A stretch of 64,000 nucleotides of DNA from Ceratorhiza oryzae-sativae (Eukaryota > Basidiomycota > Agaricomycetes > Cantharellales > Ceratobasidiaceae), in NCBI GenBank assembly GCA_030998015.1, contig JARWMV010000011.1, positions 62,001 to 126,000 on the forward strand, read 5' to 3'. The position numbers and the translations under genes are program-made. Positions 11,159 through 22,680 of the stretch are shown piece after piece; the stretch's first letter is position 1, and every line of letters begins with the position of its first letter. Under the pieces are notes generated by a model. That model was not told the origin of the DNA. It worked only from the letters and a program-made list of their open reading frames with translations, and made no database searches.

Positions 11159-12328
11159 ATGATTCGTTTTGTAACATAGGCACTAGTACGCTCCGTAGCG
11201 TTGAATGAAAAATCTATTCTTACTACTGTTAATGTAATTGAGTCCTCGAATGAACACTCCATAGCCTAAAAAAAGTCCACTGCGTGCTACTCCAAAGGAT
11301 TCTCTCATGCTGTAGTTGTGAGGGTTCCGGTCGGAGTACCCGACACACACATCCACAATTAGCTTAACATAACTTTGGAGTTTGCGGGAATTCATCCACA
11401 GGTGGGTCCACTGAACCGCAGCAAGGCACTCGCGCTGGCTTCTTTTGTTGGAATGAAATTTATATATTGGTAGACATAAAACTTTTGAACATGAAAGAGC
11501 GTGAGTGTCAAGTAAAGAGGTAGGGTCTACGAGACTCGGAGAGCCCTATTTATGCCCTGCAAATAGCTCCGAGTCATACATGATTCGTACTACGCATCTG
11601 CTGCGCATATACGCTTGAATCGATTACTCACTCATTGTTCTAGCACTTTCTACTATATACAGGAGCTTTCTACATCTTTCTGAGTGCGTCGAACGCAAGG
11701 CTCGCTCATCGTTCGACGCAAATTTTTGTCTGGCCCATATGTCCTCCCCTTATCATCGCACACATAAGAGACCCTTTAGCACCTTTTTGAACCTACCTCG
11801 ACCCAGCGAGTACTGCTTGCTGCTTGAGATGGTTGGTCATGCCAGCGTGCCTCCATCAGGAAAAACTGGGTTTAATATAAACCAGGATTTCATGGGTTAT
11901 AGGCAATAAACCCCAATATATGAAATCCACTTTTTATAAACCTAGGTGTCTCCCAGGAAGTACTTTGGACATATCTTTGGGGAATTTCAAATTGTGTTAT
12001 TGCTATAATCCTGGTTTATCCACTTTTATCCATTTTTATCAACACCCCCCACTTGATAACAGGCAATAAATGGGGGAGTCAGCAATTCTTGCAACTGGTT
12101 AATTCACAGCCATTTAATCTTATTTATAGTAATAATTCCCAGGGGTTTTTGTTGATGTCACCCATACCATTTGTCTATCTAGAGAATAGTGTTGTAATTA
12201 TGTGTGCCTAATATCCATTGTATGTTCATTTTATCTGCAAATTCCACATTCTGTTGAGAACAAAACACATTCCTGACTACAGGCTTGGATTTTCTACACC
12301 ACAGCTGATTTATGAGTCCTGATGTGGA
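11159..12328. other. intergenic, no gene
   Basis: No coding motif is seen. Base composition turns AT-rich after about 11850, marking the edge of the transposon nest. Confidence 0.5.
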
Positions 12329-12807
12329 TGTTACAGGTCAGGGTACACTTGAATATCTAGAGCTTAAGCAAATGTAGATATGTCAGTATACACTAATCAT
12401 ACTCAATACTTCTTAGGCTAGAGTAAGAAGGCTCAAAGTAGTTGCAATGCAATCAAGTAACACTCAAGGTAGTCTTAATCTTTCACAGTGTAAGCTGACT
12501 AATTTATAGCTATAAAGAGCAAGACTACTTTGGTCAGGTTCTCTTAGATATTGTCATGAACTGACATACATATATCCACTCTATAATATTTTCTTGATTT
12601 ACTACATTTTATGGGATCATCTTCAAAACATACTTGCCTTTTATGGTATATCTGTGTCATGTGATTCAGGGGATGTTCCAGACCAATGACCAAGATGTAT
12701 TTCAACTCCAATGTGAAATTCCACAGTTCCACAGTCACTTCTACTGCTTCTATCTCTTATCGGTCATGACTCACTGTACAGACTTGTTTGTTATGATGTG
12801 GCTTGTA

Positions 12808-14080
12808 CTCGCGCTGACATAAAGTTTATGAACACGTGATCATTCTTGCACCCAGGCTGCCCTCTCTTGCCTTGATAACTCAAAATCATGTAACTAAAAC
12901 CTTGTAGCATACATAATAGAAATTGAAGTAGACCATACAAGCTTTCATTAAAACCTAGTGTGTCCACCCTTGGCCTTCAAAACTGCCTGAACTCGAGCAT
13001 CCATCTGACCCACATGCATATTCACCTCATCAATAGTAATCGAGTCCCAAGCTTCCTGAGCCGCAGCCCAAAGACGTTCAACACTATTGCCAGACCCCCT
13101 AATCTTCGCCACACGGGATTTGAGGATCAGCCATAGAGGCTCGATTGGGTTAAGGTCAGGGGAACTTGGGGGGTGGGGGAGCTGGGTGATGCCTAGTCGC
13201 TTCCGTGCCTGTTGTGTGACTTTTGCATGGTGTGCAGCAGCCCCATCCTCCACGACGAGCATGTCTAGACCTTGTTCTTGCCCTACGTGCCTCAGGAAGT
13301 CGAGCAGCGGTCCCAAGAGCACTTGATCAATGTAACCCTGAGCTGTCAATCCGCCACCCTTTCTCCGTCCCTTTGCAGAGATGCTGACTGGTGCAGTTTT
13401 GAGGCGGATGAGTGGTCCCTTGTAGCCATAGGCAACACAGGACCATACGCTGAGGGAAATGCAGCCGCTTCGAAATGTGGGGACAACACATTCAGTAAGA
13501 TTTTGCTCTTTGGTTTTGCGTGTGACCCTCGGGCGGCTAGGTTGCTCTCCGCTCTCAATGTGAGCTTCATCAGTCCACCCAACACCTAGCCAGTTCCTCC
13601 CTCTGTTATCCCAAGCCCATTGCAGCCGCTTACCAACTGTGGTTCACTTCAGGTATGGTTTGCGGCGAGCAACTCTCCAGCGATAGCCCTCCTCATAAGC
13701 GACCCTTCAGACCATTCGCTCGCTGACAAAGCCCAGTCGCTCAGCAATCATTTTGTAGGTGTCAAAACGGTTCTGGCGGATAGTCCGCATGATAGCACGG
13801 CGTGTGGTAGAGCTGATAGTTGGAGGGCGCCCAGAACGAGGCAGAGATTGGATGGAGTGGTGTTTAACATTCCTCTCAACAGTATTGTAAGCTACACTGA
13901 CAGAGATGCCCACTTTCTGTGCAATGTCGCGGTATGCGTAGCCTTCTTTCCGAAGTATAAGAATAGCCCCTTGCTGGGCCTGTGTGAGCTTGGGAGCATG
14001 ACCACGCGGCATGGGAAAGGGGAGAGTGCGATGAGAATCAGTCATGTGATGCGTGTTCATAAACTTTATGTCAGCGCAAG
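12808..14080 (-). mobile_element. Tc1/mariner-type DNA transposon, 1,273 bp
   Basis: Terminal inverted repeats CTCGCGCTGACATAAAG (left) and, read inward from the right, CTTGCGCTGACATAAAG extend to about 28 bp (through GTTTATGAACAC) with one mismatch at the tip. TA dinucleotides at 12806-12807 and 14081-14082 are the target duplication. Removing element and one TA restores the LTR sequence seen at 20.6 kb. Confidence 0.95.
12948..14060 (-). pseudogene. Tc1/mariner transposase, two nonsense mutations
   Basis: One frame of 370 codons from ATG 14060 to the stop at 12948. N-terminal HTH region KLTQAQQGAILILRKEG and YRDIAQKVGISVSVAYNTVE, linker SLPRSGRPPTIS, then the DDE domain: GWTDEAH (first Asp), VVEDGAAAHHA (second Asp) and PPSSPDLNPIEPLW (Glu). 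Two in-frame TGA codons, 13707-13709 and 13644-13646, sit where Arg would be normal, each one C-to-T step from CGA. There is no frameshift, so inactivation was by point mutation alone. Confidence 0.92.
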
Positions 14081-14087
14081 TACTATG

Positions 14088-14095
14088 TATATAAA
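14088..14095 (+). promoter_or_regulatory. TATA box in the 5' LTR
   Basis: TATATAAA, also present in the 3' LTR and in the solo LTR at 25 kb. It lies about 33 bp before the segment 14121-14135 that pairs with the primer-binding site, which places the likely transcript start near that segment. Confidence 0.6.
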
Positions 14096-14204
14096 CCAGG
14101 TCAAGTTCATAGAGGACTCCTCAAGAACTTGACCTCTTGTTGAATACAAGTTCTTTTACTTTCTTACTATTTTTCTTGTTGCCTGACTTGTTGTTGTTGA
14201 CATC

Positions 14205-14219
14205 AGGTCAAGTTCTTGA
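14205..14219 (+). promoter_or_regulatory. putative self-priming primer-binding site
   Basis: The 15 bases AGGTCAAGTTCTTGA, two bases after the 5' LTR end, are exactly the reverse complement of 14121-14135 inside the LTR R region. Tf1/sushi-type Ty3/Gypsy elements prime minus-strand DNA by folding the transcript's own 5' end onto the PBS instead of using a tRNA; this arrangement is what that mechanism predicts. I did not test the site against tRNA 3' ends. Confidence 0.65.
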
Positions 14220-14522
14220 CAATCGTAAGTCTCAGTGTTGTCTGGGATATGTCTGGAATGCCATTGGCATTGCCTTGAGATAACTCCCTGTTGCCTTCCC
14301 CAATCCCACTCCACCTATCCACAGCCACAAGATATTGTTGCCCTATATGTGCCTCTGTGAAACCTTGCATAGCCAGGTCCCTCACATGTTGTAACAAGCT
14401 TTGGTTCTCTAATCTCTTCCATTGACAAGAGGTGGGGTTGCTCATTGCCCTTAAGTAGTTGAGCAACAGAGGTCACCTTCCTATACCAATAGACTTGGGA
14501 AAGGGTCTATTTTTCTTTTATC

Positions 14523-15276
14523 TTGCTCTTGCTCAAGTACATCTCTGACAGAACACACAGCCCTCAAGTGGCACAACCTTTTACAGAAGACCAGTGCTGC
14601 TGTTTGTGCAGGTGGTTTGGACACCTGTCTATTCATTGCTTCACCCTCAATTTGGTTGAAGATATCCTTGCAGAGGCTGGACACATTGATTTTAACCAAG
14701 TAGTAATTGTCAAAGTCTGCCCCCAGAAAGTTGGACAAGCCCAACAAGCTTTCGTCACCAAGCCAGGTGCCCCAGAGTGCAAAATTTGCTGCTGAGCAAA
14801 CAGAGCCACCTTTCCTGTGCACTGCCCCTATTGTCCTAAAAAGGACAAATTTTTATACTACTACACCATCCCCTGCAACCAGCTATAAGCTGGAGAACCT
14901 TGGTCAACAACTTCTTTGTCACCTGTTAAACACTATCAAAAATTTCCAAGATAGGTATCACTATTATCAAAATAAGTATGAAGAAACTTGCAAAAAACTT
15001 CACAAAGCTGAGGCCCACTGTGCATACTTAACCAAGCATTTGCACAAACACCAGGAGGACTACCTATCCCTCCTCCAAGACCATCTCAGACTAGAAGCTA
15101 TAGTCCAAGAAACAATTGTACCCCACAAGTACACCTTCCCTGTCTTCTCAACACTGTCAGACCTTCCTCACCCTACCTTCCTAAGTGGCACAGGCTCACC
15201 AATTCAGGAAGAATCACCCCTTCAGGCAGCCCAAGTCAACTCTCCCCAAGGAAGCCCTCCTTCAGGATCAAATTGA
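14523..15276 (+). pseudogene. extra ORF between 5' LTR and gag, with CCHC knuckle and coiled coil
   Basis: A first frame (14523-14795) contains CCLCRWFGHLSIHC, an exact C-X2-C-X4-H-X4-C zinc knuckle. An overlapping second frame (14707-15276, 189 codons) begins in the same region and carries a long polar helical stretch (DRYHYYQNKYEETCKKLHKA) with likely coiled-coil character. The two probably were one frame, now shifted near 14750-14800. The family of this protein is not known to me. Position upstream of gag inside a Ty3/Gypsy element is unusual. Confidence 0.5.
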
Positions 15277-15486
15277 ACTGAAAAAGGTGGAACGGCCATA
15301 TTGTTGCCAGGACACCAAAAGTTGGGATTTGGACAACACCTGGTTGAGGTTTGGGGGAATCAAAAACTTTGAAATTTATAGACTTGTGCAAGGAATGGAA
15401 ATATTTTACTATCAAAATAACTCTCAGTTTCCTGTACTTCCTTATTGTCTCTGTTGCCTCTAGAATCCATCCAAGTTCTTTTTTAA

Positions 15487-16878
15487 ATGGCATCACCAAC
15501 TCCTGCCCCCACTTGGGCAAATATGTCTGACAGAGACAAAGTGGTCTACATGCTTCAGTCAATGGATGAACTGCAAGAACAAACCAACATCCTCCAAAAT
15601 GATATTGGGGATGTTGAACATAACAACAAGACCTACACAGACTCACTCAAGGCAAAGCTCACAATGAACCAAGCAAAGATAGACGTTGACATGGCAGGAC
15701 TGGCCACCAATGTAAACAATCTGGTTGGCATGTTAGCAATTCTCCAAACAACCATTACACGCATTGAGGCGCAAATCAACCCCCCCTCAGGGGGCACTGG
15801 AGTCACCCCAGCACAACCCTCCTCCAGCATGGCCCCACTGCAACCAGCAGCTACTACTCCCTCTAGTGGGTCGACAGCAAAAGTCAAGATGGCCACCCCA
15901 CAAAGGTTTGATGGCACAAAGCATGAAGACGCTATTTCATTTAGAATTGCATGTGCCCAATACATCAATACAAATATGAGTGGGCACTTGGCTGACCAAG
16001 TGGTTGCCTTTATCACATCCTATCTTGAAGGATCTGCCACTGAATGGGTCAACTTGTATGAAGAATTCAAAATCCTGAACCCTGGAACTGCAATCCCATG
16101 GCTTCACAATACCAACCTATTTTGGCAAGAATTTACTACCTGTTATGGGGACTTGAACTGCACTGAAAATAACCACGACAAGTGGCAGAAACTGAAACAA
16201 TCCAAGACGGTTCAGGATTACCTCACCCTATTCAACTTATATTCAACAGGGCTCAACTACAACGATGCAGCCATGCATGACCAGTTTTATGATAGTCTAT
16301 CATCAGACATAACAGACAGCATGGTGGCCCAAAACTACAACCCCCACACCAAAACCTTTGCCCAGCTCACTCAGCAAGCCTTGGAAATCGACCACCACCT
16401 CATATCGTTTGGTAGCAAAAGGATGTCTCATGGGGGTAACAAGTCCAGCAGCAACAACACCTCATCAAGCAGGCCAACAGCTACCTCAAAAAGCAACCCC
16501 CAAAAGGAGAAATTCAAGAGTGGGGAGTGGATATACAAGATCAAGGATGGCAGGGCAGTCAAGGGCCAGATTGTGGCCATCAGGCCCAACACCAAGGGCT
16601 TCACTGTCCCTACTGTTTGCTACAATGGTAGCAATTCCAACATACAAGAATCCTTCAAGGACATAAAGAAGGACAATCATCCACCAGCAACCCCCAAAGC
16701 AAAAGATCCAGACACAATGGACCTGGATAGTGCAGGAAAAGGGAAAGGAACAAATACCTGCTATAACTGTGGAGGATGTGGTCGTATCACTGCCAAATAC
16801 CCTTCAGCCAAGATGTCAGGTTACAAAGTGGTTGTGGAGGATGTAGAAACCACTGATGAGGAGTTGGTAAAAGAATGA
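15487..16878 (+). CDS. Gag polyprotein of the Ty3/Gypsy element
   Basis: Single frame of 463 codons from ATG 15487. The capsid-like region shows FRIACAQYINTNMSG, SYLEGSATEWVNLYEEF and KLKQSKTVQDYLTLFNLYST, as in fungal Gypsy Gag. An N-terminal coiled-coil segment precedes it. The C-terminal knuckle reads CYNCGGCGRITAKYP, keeping the first two Cys but lacking the His and last Cys, so it should not bind zinc normally. The frame itself is open. Gag builds the virus-like particle that packages element RNA. Confidence 0.9.
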   Translation: MASPTPAPTWANMSDRDKVVYMLQSMDELQEQTNILQNDIGDVEHNNKTYTDSLKAKLTMNQAKIDVDMAGLATNVNNLVGMLAILQTTITRIEAQINPPSGGTGVTPAQPSSSMAPLQPAATTPSSGSTAKVKMATPQRFDGTKHEDAISFRIACAQYINTNMSGHLADQVVAFITSYLEGSATEWVNLYEEFKILNPGTAIPWLHNTNLFWQEFTTCYGDLNCTENNHDKWQKLKQSKTVQDYLTLFNLYSTGLNYNDAAMHDQFYDSLSSDITDSMVAQNYNPHTKTFAQLTQQALEIDHHLISFGSKRMSHGGNKSSSNNTSSSRPTATSKSNPQKEKFKSGEWIYKIKDGRAVKGQIVAIRPNTKGFTVPTVCYNGSNSNIQESFKDIKKDNHPPATPKAKDPDTMDLDSAGKGKGTNTCYNCGGCGRITAKYPSAKMSGYKVVVEDVETTDEELVKE

Positions 16879-19800
16879 GCTCAAACTGTGCCAGGGGGGT
16901 GGTCTTGGGTGCTATGTTACAAAGTGTGCAGAATGAAAATAAAAATATGGGAATGGAATGTATGTTGTTAGGAAACCAATCACAACTTCAGTTTTTCTTT
17001 CATGCATTCCCACTGCACACAACCCCTGAACACAAGTCTGCATATAGTATGAAAAAATTCAACAGATGGGCCATGATTGATTCAGGGGCCACATCAGTAT
17101 TTATCCACAAAGATCTTGTTAAACAATATCATATCCCTACCACCACCCTAAAAACACCAAAGAGATTATGAGTAATGATGGAAGGGAGATAGACTCTGGG
17201 TCTGTGACCCATTATTGCACCTTTGAGTTGTGCATTCAGGAGCACTGAGAGATTCTCAGTGCTTACATTGTGAATGTTGGCAAAAATGATTTAGTCCTGG
17301 GCATGTCATGGCTCAAATTCCATGATCCAGACATTGACTGGGATGGAAAGGACATGAAGTTCAACTCACCAATATGCCTGAAGCACTGCATTACAAAACC
17401 CCTACACGTGAAAGCAAATGAACCCAAGGAGCTCCAGTTGGACTCTTTAGATTTGCTCCCAGCAAAGTACAGGGAGTTCAAGAAAATATTTGCTGAAGAA
17501 GATGATGTCCAACCACTACCACCCCATAGGAAATGGGATATGGAGATAGATCTGAAACCAGATGCAAAACCAAGGCATGGCCCCATATACAGTGTGGGTG
17601 TCAAAGAAGATGCAGAATTGCGCAAAACCCTAGACCGCCAATTGAAGGCAGGGCATATTAGACCCTCAAGGTCACCAATGGCATCCCCAGTCATATTTGT
17701 TAAAAAGAAGAACAGGAAGCTGCACATGTGCATCGACTACTGGCAGCTAAATGAAATGACTGTCTCCAATGTATACCCACTTCCATGCATCAATGATATT
17801 GTGGAAACTTTGCGTGGGGCAAAGATATTCACCAAGTTTGACCTAAAGTGGGGTTTCAACCTCATACAAATTCAGGAAGGAGACAAATGGAAGGCTGCTT
17901 TTAAGACCAAATATGGGCTGTACAAGCCCTTAGTCATGCAATTCAGCCAAAAGAACACACTGGGAACCTTCATGGCCATGATCCAAGAGGAATTCCAGGA
18001 CATTGAAGGCATTTATGTTGTAATTTACATGGACGACATATTAGTATTCTCAAAAAACCAAGAGGAACATGATGAACATGTCAGAGAAGTCTTGTGTTGG
18101 CTCCAAAAGGCCAGCCTATACTGCACCCTGGAAAAATGCATTTTTGATGTCACCAAAGTGGACTACCTGGGAATAGTAGTGACTCCCCAGGGAATTAAAG
18201 TAGACCCAGCCAAGGTCGAAAAGGCTGTTGAATGCCAACCCCCACCAACCCAACCAAAGTCCTGGAAGGGCTGGGGTTTGCAAATTGGTTAAGGCACTTC
18301 ATCAAAGACTTTTCAAAAATTACAAAATGTCTTTATGAACTTGTCAAGAAGGATGTAAAATGGGAATGGACAAAGGAAAGGGATCAGGCATGGAACCTAC
18401 TGAAGCAGAAATTAAAGGAAGCCCCCCTCCTAATTCAGCCAGAACCCAGCAAACCATTCATTCTGGAAACAGACACCTCAGGCTACACCACAGGCACTGT
18501 ATTATTGCAATATGGAGAAGACGGAATGCTTCACCCAATCTCCTACTACTCCAAGGCAATGGTCCCAGCAGAAAGAAATTATGACATTTACAACAAAGAA
18601 ATGCTGGTGATTATAAAGGCCCTCAAACACTGGTGTCACTTACTAGAAGGGGCTGAACACCCAGTAAACATTGTTTGTGACCACAAGAATTTGGAGTATT
18701 GGAAGACAAATCAGCCACTGAACAGTCAAGTCACACAGTGGCACAAGTTCCTGTCCAGGTTCAAATTCAAGATTCTATACATTGAAGGGGCAAAGAATGG
18801 CTGGGCAGACATACTCTCTAGGCTGTCAAGACACATCCCTAAAGAGGGGGGTGAGAGCCAAGCTCTGCTTGTGCAAAACCAATTTTTTGAGCTGATATCA
18901 CTGTGCCCGCAAGCAATCATGCCAGACCACAACCTGGAACAACTTATTAGGGATGCTATCCCAGGGGATGAACACCTATCAAAAGTGCTAAAAGCCCTAG
19001 ATGACAATGAGAAGGTTAAAGATTGGGAATGGGACAAAGGACTTTTACAACACAAGGGCAGAATCTATGTCCTGAATAACAAAGAACTTTGCAAACTGGT
19101 CATTGAAAGCTGTCACAATAGCCCAGCAGCAGGACACCCAGGGCAGTTCAGAACATATGAATTGCTAAATTGCAAATACACATGGTTATCAATGAAAAAA
19201 TCAGTCAACAAATACATCACACATTGCAAGTCATGCATCAGGAACAAGCACAGCAACCAAGTTCCCCAAGGGCTCCTAAACCCAATAACAGCACCAGAAA
19301 AACCTTGGGAGGAAATTACCTATGACCTGATCACTGGGCTACCCCTTTCAGAGGGGTTTGATGCCATATTTACAGTTGTCGACCACCTGACAAAAATGGA
19401 CCACTTTATTCCATGTCAATTGGAAGCCAGTGCTATGGATTGCACCAACTTGTTCCTAACATATGTATGGAAACTTCATGGATTACCATGGAAAACAATC
19501 TCAGACTGTGGCCCCAACTTTGCATCCAAATTCCTAAGGCACTTATACAAACAGCTGGATATAAAACCCTCCTACTCCACAGCATATCACCCTCAGACAG
19601 ATGGCCAGTCTGAAAGGGCCAACCAAGTAGTGGAAGGGTACATCAGACATTATGTATCAGACCAGCAAGACGACTGGGTCTTGCTCCTACCATTGGCTCA
19701 ATTTGCCTACAATAACAGTGTCAATGCCTTGACTGGCAAATCACCATTCTTTGCAAACTACAGTTTCCATCCAAGGCTGGCAGTTGGGACAGGGAGGAAC

Positions 19801-20402
19801 AAGAACTCCCCCTAGCAGACAACCATGCAGAATGGCTCCAAAAGGGCCACAACAAACTTAAGGCAGCTCTGGAAATAGCAAACCAGAGGATCAAGGAATA
19901 CTATGACCAGAAGCATTGGACCCCAGAAGCTATTAAGGTTGGAGACAAAGTCTGGCTTGATACCAAGAACATACGGACACAATAGGCCTCCAGGAAACTG
20001 GCCCACAAAAGAGTTGGACCATTGAAGGTGGTAGCACAACATGGCACACATGCTTTCAAACTGGACCTACCAATAACCATGAAAATACACCCAGTATTTC
20101 ATGTTTCACTTCTCACCAGATATAAAGACAACCCCTATGGCCATCAGGTTCCCCCACCACCACCTGTGGTAACTCCTGAAGGGGAAGAAGAATTTGAAGT
20201 GGAACAGATCATAAAGTCACAATACAACAAAAGGTCTAACATCTTCGAATACTACATCAAATGGCTTGGCTACAATGAGCGACAATGGTTAACTTATGAT
20301 GACCCGGTGAATGCACCAGAACTCATTGCCAACTATGTCAAGTCATATCCAAAGGCACCCCATGACCCCTGTGCCTTGAAGGGGGGAAGTGTCATGAACT
20401 GA
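16875..20402 (+). pseudogene. Pol polyprotein remnant: protease, RT, RNase H, integrase, chromodomain
   Basis: Protease DSGATS motif at about 17081-17098; RT from about 17520 with FTKFDLKWGFN and IYMDDILVF; RNase H with ETDTSGYTTGTVLLQYG; integrase with the H-H-C-C finger region near 19110-19240 and core motifs SDCGPNF and QSERAN; chromodomain at the C-terminus with YYIKWLGYNERQWLTYDD. The frame is broken: TGA after the protease near 17169, a small frameshift and another TGA up to about 17250, a frameshift near 18260 between RT and RNase H, another near 19790, and TAG near 19983. The normally conserved RT segment after LVMQF is also diverged. It cannot make an active enzyme. Chromodomains guide such elements to methylated-histone chromatin. 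Confidence 0.93.
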
Positions 20403-20764
20403 CATGCATATATCCACTCTATAATATTTCTTGATTTACTACATTTTATGGGATCATCTTCAAAACATACTTGCCTTTTATGGTATATCTGTGTCATGTG
20501 ATTCAGGGGATGTTCTGGACTGACAACCAAGATGTATTTCAACTCCAATGTGAAATTCCACAGTTCCACAGTCGCTTCTACTGCTTCTATCTCTTATCGG
20601 CTGTGACTCACTGTATGGACTTGTTTGTTATGATGTGGCTTGTACTATGTATATAAACCAGGTCAAGTTTGTAGAGGACTCCTCAAGAACTTGACCTCTC
20701 ATTGAATACAAGTTCTTTTACTTTCTTACTATTTTTCTTGCTGCCTGACTTGTTGTCGTTGACA
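20390..20764 (+). repeat. 3' LTR of the Ty3/Gypsy element
   Basis: 375 bp, uninterrupted, and gives the empty-site sequence (CTTGTACTATGTAT) for the Tc1 insertion in the 5' LTR. The pol frame runs about 10 bases into it before its stop. Confidence 0.95.
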
Positions 20765-21960
20765 GATATCTTAAATTGTAGTTCAGCCCTAGTTGCTTGG
20801 ACTAACTGACACTAATCTTAATACTAGACTTAAGCAATAGCATATAGGATAGATGGTGGGCTGCCTAATGCATGTACTTCCTCAGCTACAGGTACTTAGA
20901 TTTCCTCTAATAGCTGGTACTTAATGTCACACTCAATCAGGCAATATTGTATCCTTATATATCTCTGTATATAAGATACAATGAATCAGACAGTATACAA
21001 CTAATGTGGTACTTTATTCCTCAGTACTAGTTATATAAGAAATCACACACAGACAAGAGAAATAGAAAGAGAAAAAGAAAACCAATAACCAGTCTGGGTT
21101 GAGTAGAGGAGGGAAGATGGTCTGGAAGGGCCTCAGAGGAGGACCTTTTATACCCTGAGGAGGGCATTCCAGAGCCAAATAGATACATGCATGCCAGTGC
21201 AATCATCAAAAGAGGGTACTGCTATACTTGGGGTACACCCTAGCCCAGTATAGGATAAGAGAGTAAAGACAGGGTGTGGATTGAAGGCATTGATGCATCT
21301 GAGACCTGCTATTGGCTTGTAGATCATATTATCATAGTATATACATGTAATGAATGGAGGCTACATCTCAGTGAGTCATAAGGTGAGTTGGAGAAGCTTC
21401 TGGATCAATTTGGAAGGCTCTCCTGACTGACTGGAGTCATTAGATCTTGATTGATGGTCCAGTAAGATTCTAATGATCTTCAGGCCATTCTGGCATGAGG
21501 ATCTGGTGGATGGCAACAATTTTCATGCAGCAGATACTGCCAAAGATTAGCTATCAATAGAGCATAACATTGTTTTGATAGCATAAGTGGTTGCCAAGAT
21601 ATGAGCAGCACAATGTTGTAATCAATATTCCCAGATAAGAGGAAATATTGCAACCTCTATATCTCTCTGAGTTCTTAAGATAAAATCATGATAAATTAAG
21701 TGTTGGAGAGAGGAGATTCTGTACTATTTAATGGAACACAAATAGTACAAATTCAGACACATACAAATTCATTTAATTTCAAGAAAATTACAGAGGCATC
21801 ACTTGAGGTTGGCAGAGCAGACTAAAATAATAGAAAATGTTAGTAATCCATAACAGTGGGTAAATGAAAGTTGTGTGTACTTTTGGCTTTAATTAAGCAT
21901 GGCTGAATCCAGGGGATTCCTGATTATGTTAGTGTCCCCATATTGAGGTAATATTTTTTC

Positions 21961-22095
21961 ATGTGCCCAGCATACTCTTCATGCCCCAGACATCCAATTT
22001 TTTCAGACAAGTTAAAAAAAATGCACAGTATGTCCATTTTGACCATTTTTGATGATATTTTGGCTGCTAGATGTCACAACCTCTTAAAGTGGTTG
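21961..22095 (+). repeat. transposon-end repeat, copy 1 of 3
   Basis: The block containing AGACATCCAATTTTTT, GACAAGTTAAAA, TATGTCCATTTTGACC and GCTGCTAGATG recurs inverted at about 27170-27290 and directly at 56511-56665. Copies are diverged. The copy at 27 kb lies inside the DDE transposon, which suggests all three come from that family. Confidence 0.7.
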
Positions 22096-22509
22096 TTGGA
22101 ATTGCTTTTACAAGTGGCTAATGCCTTTGATAGGTCTGGACTATGTCCTGACTACTGCTGATGCATGGCATGTCTTGGCTTGATGCCTTGTGCATGTTTA
22201 CTGTCTTGTGGCTTGACACTGTATGCACTTATGTGCTTGTGGCCAATGGACACCCATTGCTGAATAGGTGACTGTGGACAATGGCTAAGTCAGATGCTTA
22301 GTGCTGGGGCTTGCAACATGGTCTTGACTCAAGACCCTTCTAGCTGTTACTTAAGTTAATAAGTCAGCTAGGGACTGTTCTTCACACTGGATGCTTTTAG
22401 AGGGGAATTGACAAGGTGGAGCAAGCTAGGGTAGACTGGCTTGCTCTCCTTGCTTTTGTGCTGTTCTGACCAAGGGAGTGACTAAGCATACATGCAGGAT
22501 GAATAAGAA

Positions 22510-22680
22510 AGAATGGCAGTGATCAGTCAGCCAGTTACTAATAATAGTATGTCCATCAGTCAGCCAGTACTAATAATAGTAGCATGAGTAAGGTGAATGG
22601 CAGTGATCAGTAAGCAAGAGACTAATAATAGGGCAAGGATCAGTAAGCAAGTGGAGGTGCTTACTCATGAGGTGGAGGTG
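22510..22680 (+). repeat. degenerate short tandem repeat
   Basis: Units built from CAGTGATCAGT, AGCCAGT/AGCAAG and ACTAATAATAG recur about four times with changing length. No coding sequence. Confidence 0.6.

Larger units (their letters stand above)
12552..14202 (+). repeat. 5' LTR of the Ty3/Gypsy element, interrupted by a Tc1/mariner element
   Basis: LTR sequence at 12552-12807 and 14083-14202, 376 bp once the 1,273-bp insert and its duplicated TA are removed. It matches the 3' LTR over its full length. Confidence 0.95.
12552..20764 (+). mobile_element. full-length but decayed Ty3/Gypsy (chromodomain, Tf2-like) LTR retrotransposon
   Basis: Two LTRs of about 375 bp (12552-14202, itself interrupted, and 20390-20764), both TGTCATGAACTGACA... 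to ...GTTG(T/C)(T/C)GTTGACA or similar, bound gag and pol. A perfect 5-bp target duplication GATAT flanks it at 12547-12551 and 20765-20769. Domain order gag, protease, RT, RNase H, integrase, chromodomain is that of Ty3/Gypsy chromoviruses of fungi. The LTRs differ from each other mainly by transitions, and pol carries several stops and frameshifts, so the copy is old and inactive. Confidence 0.95.
12329..21855 (-). mobile_element. solo LTR of a 1.31-kb LTR family (left copy), split by a Ty3/Gypsy insertion
   Basis: The LTR pieces are 12329-12551 and 20770-21855, together 1,309 bp. They begin TGTTACAGG and end CCATAACA, the usual TG...CA form. The same sequence lies in reverse complement at 24724-26411. 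Flanking 5-bp repeats are GTGGA (12324-12328) and GTGGG (21856-21860), a decayed target duplication, so this is a solo LTR and not one arm of a foldback transposon. Read 5' to 3' it lies on the minus strand, judged from the TATAAAA and AATAAA order seen in the right copy. Confidence 0.85.

Noticed and set aside
21014..21209. 60-62-codon hydrophobic frames (WLLVFFFSFYFSCLC) also at 25750-25945
   Set aside because: They lie inside the LTR downstream of its TATA box and are the same LTR sequence in two copies; pyrimidine-rich untranslated sequence, not a protein.
22510..22680. possible CRISPR-like array
   Set aside because: Repeat units are degenerate and adjacent without unique spacers, and the genome is eukaryotic.
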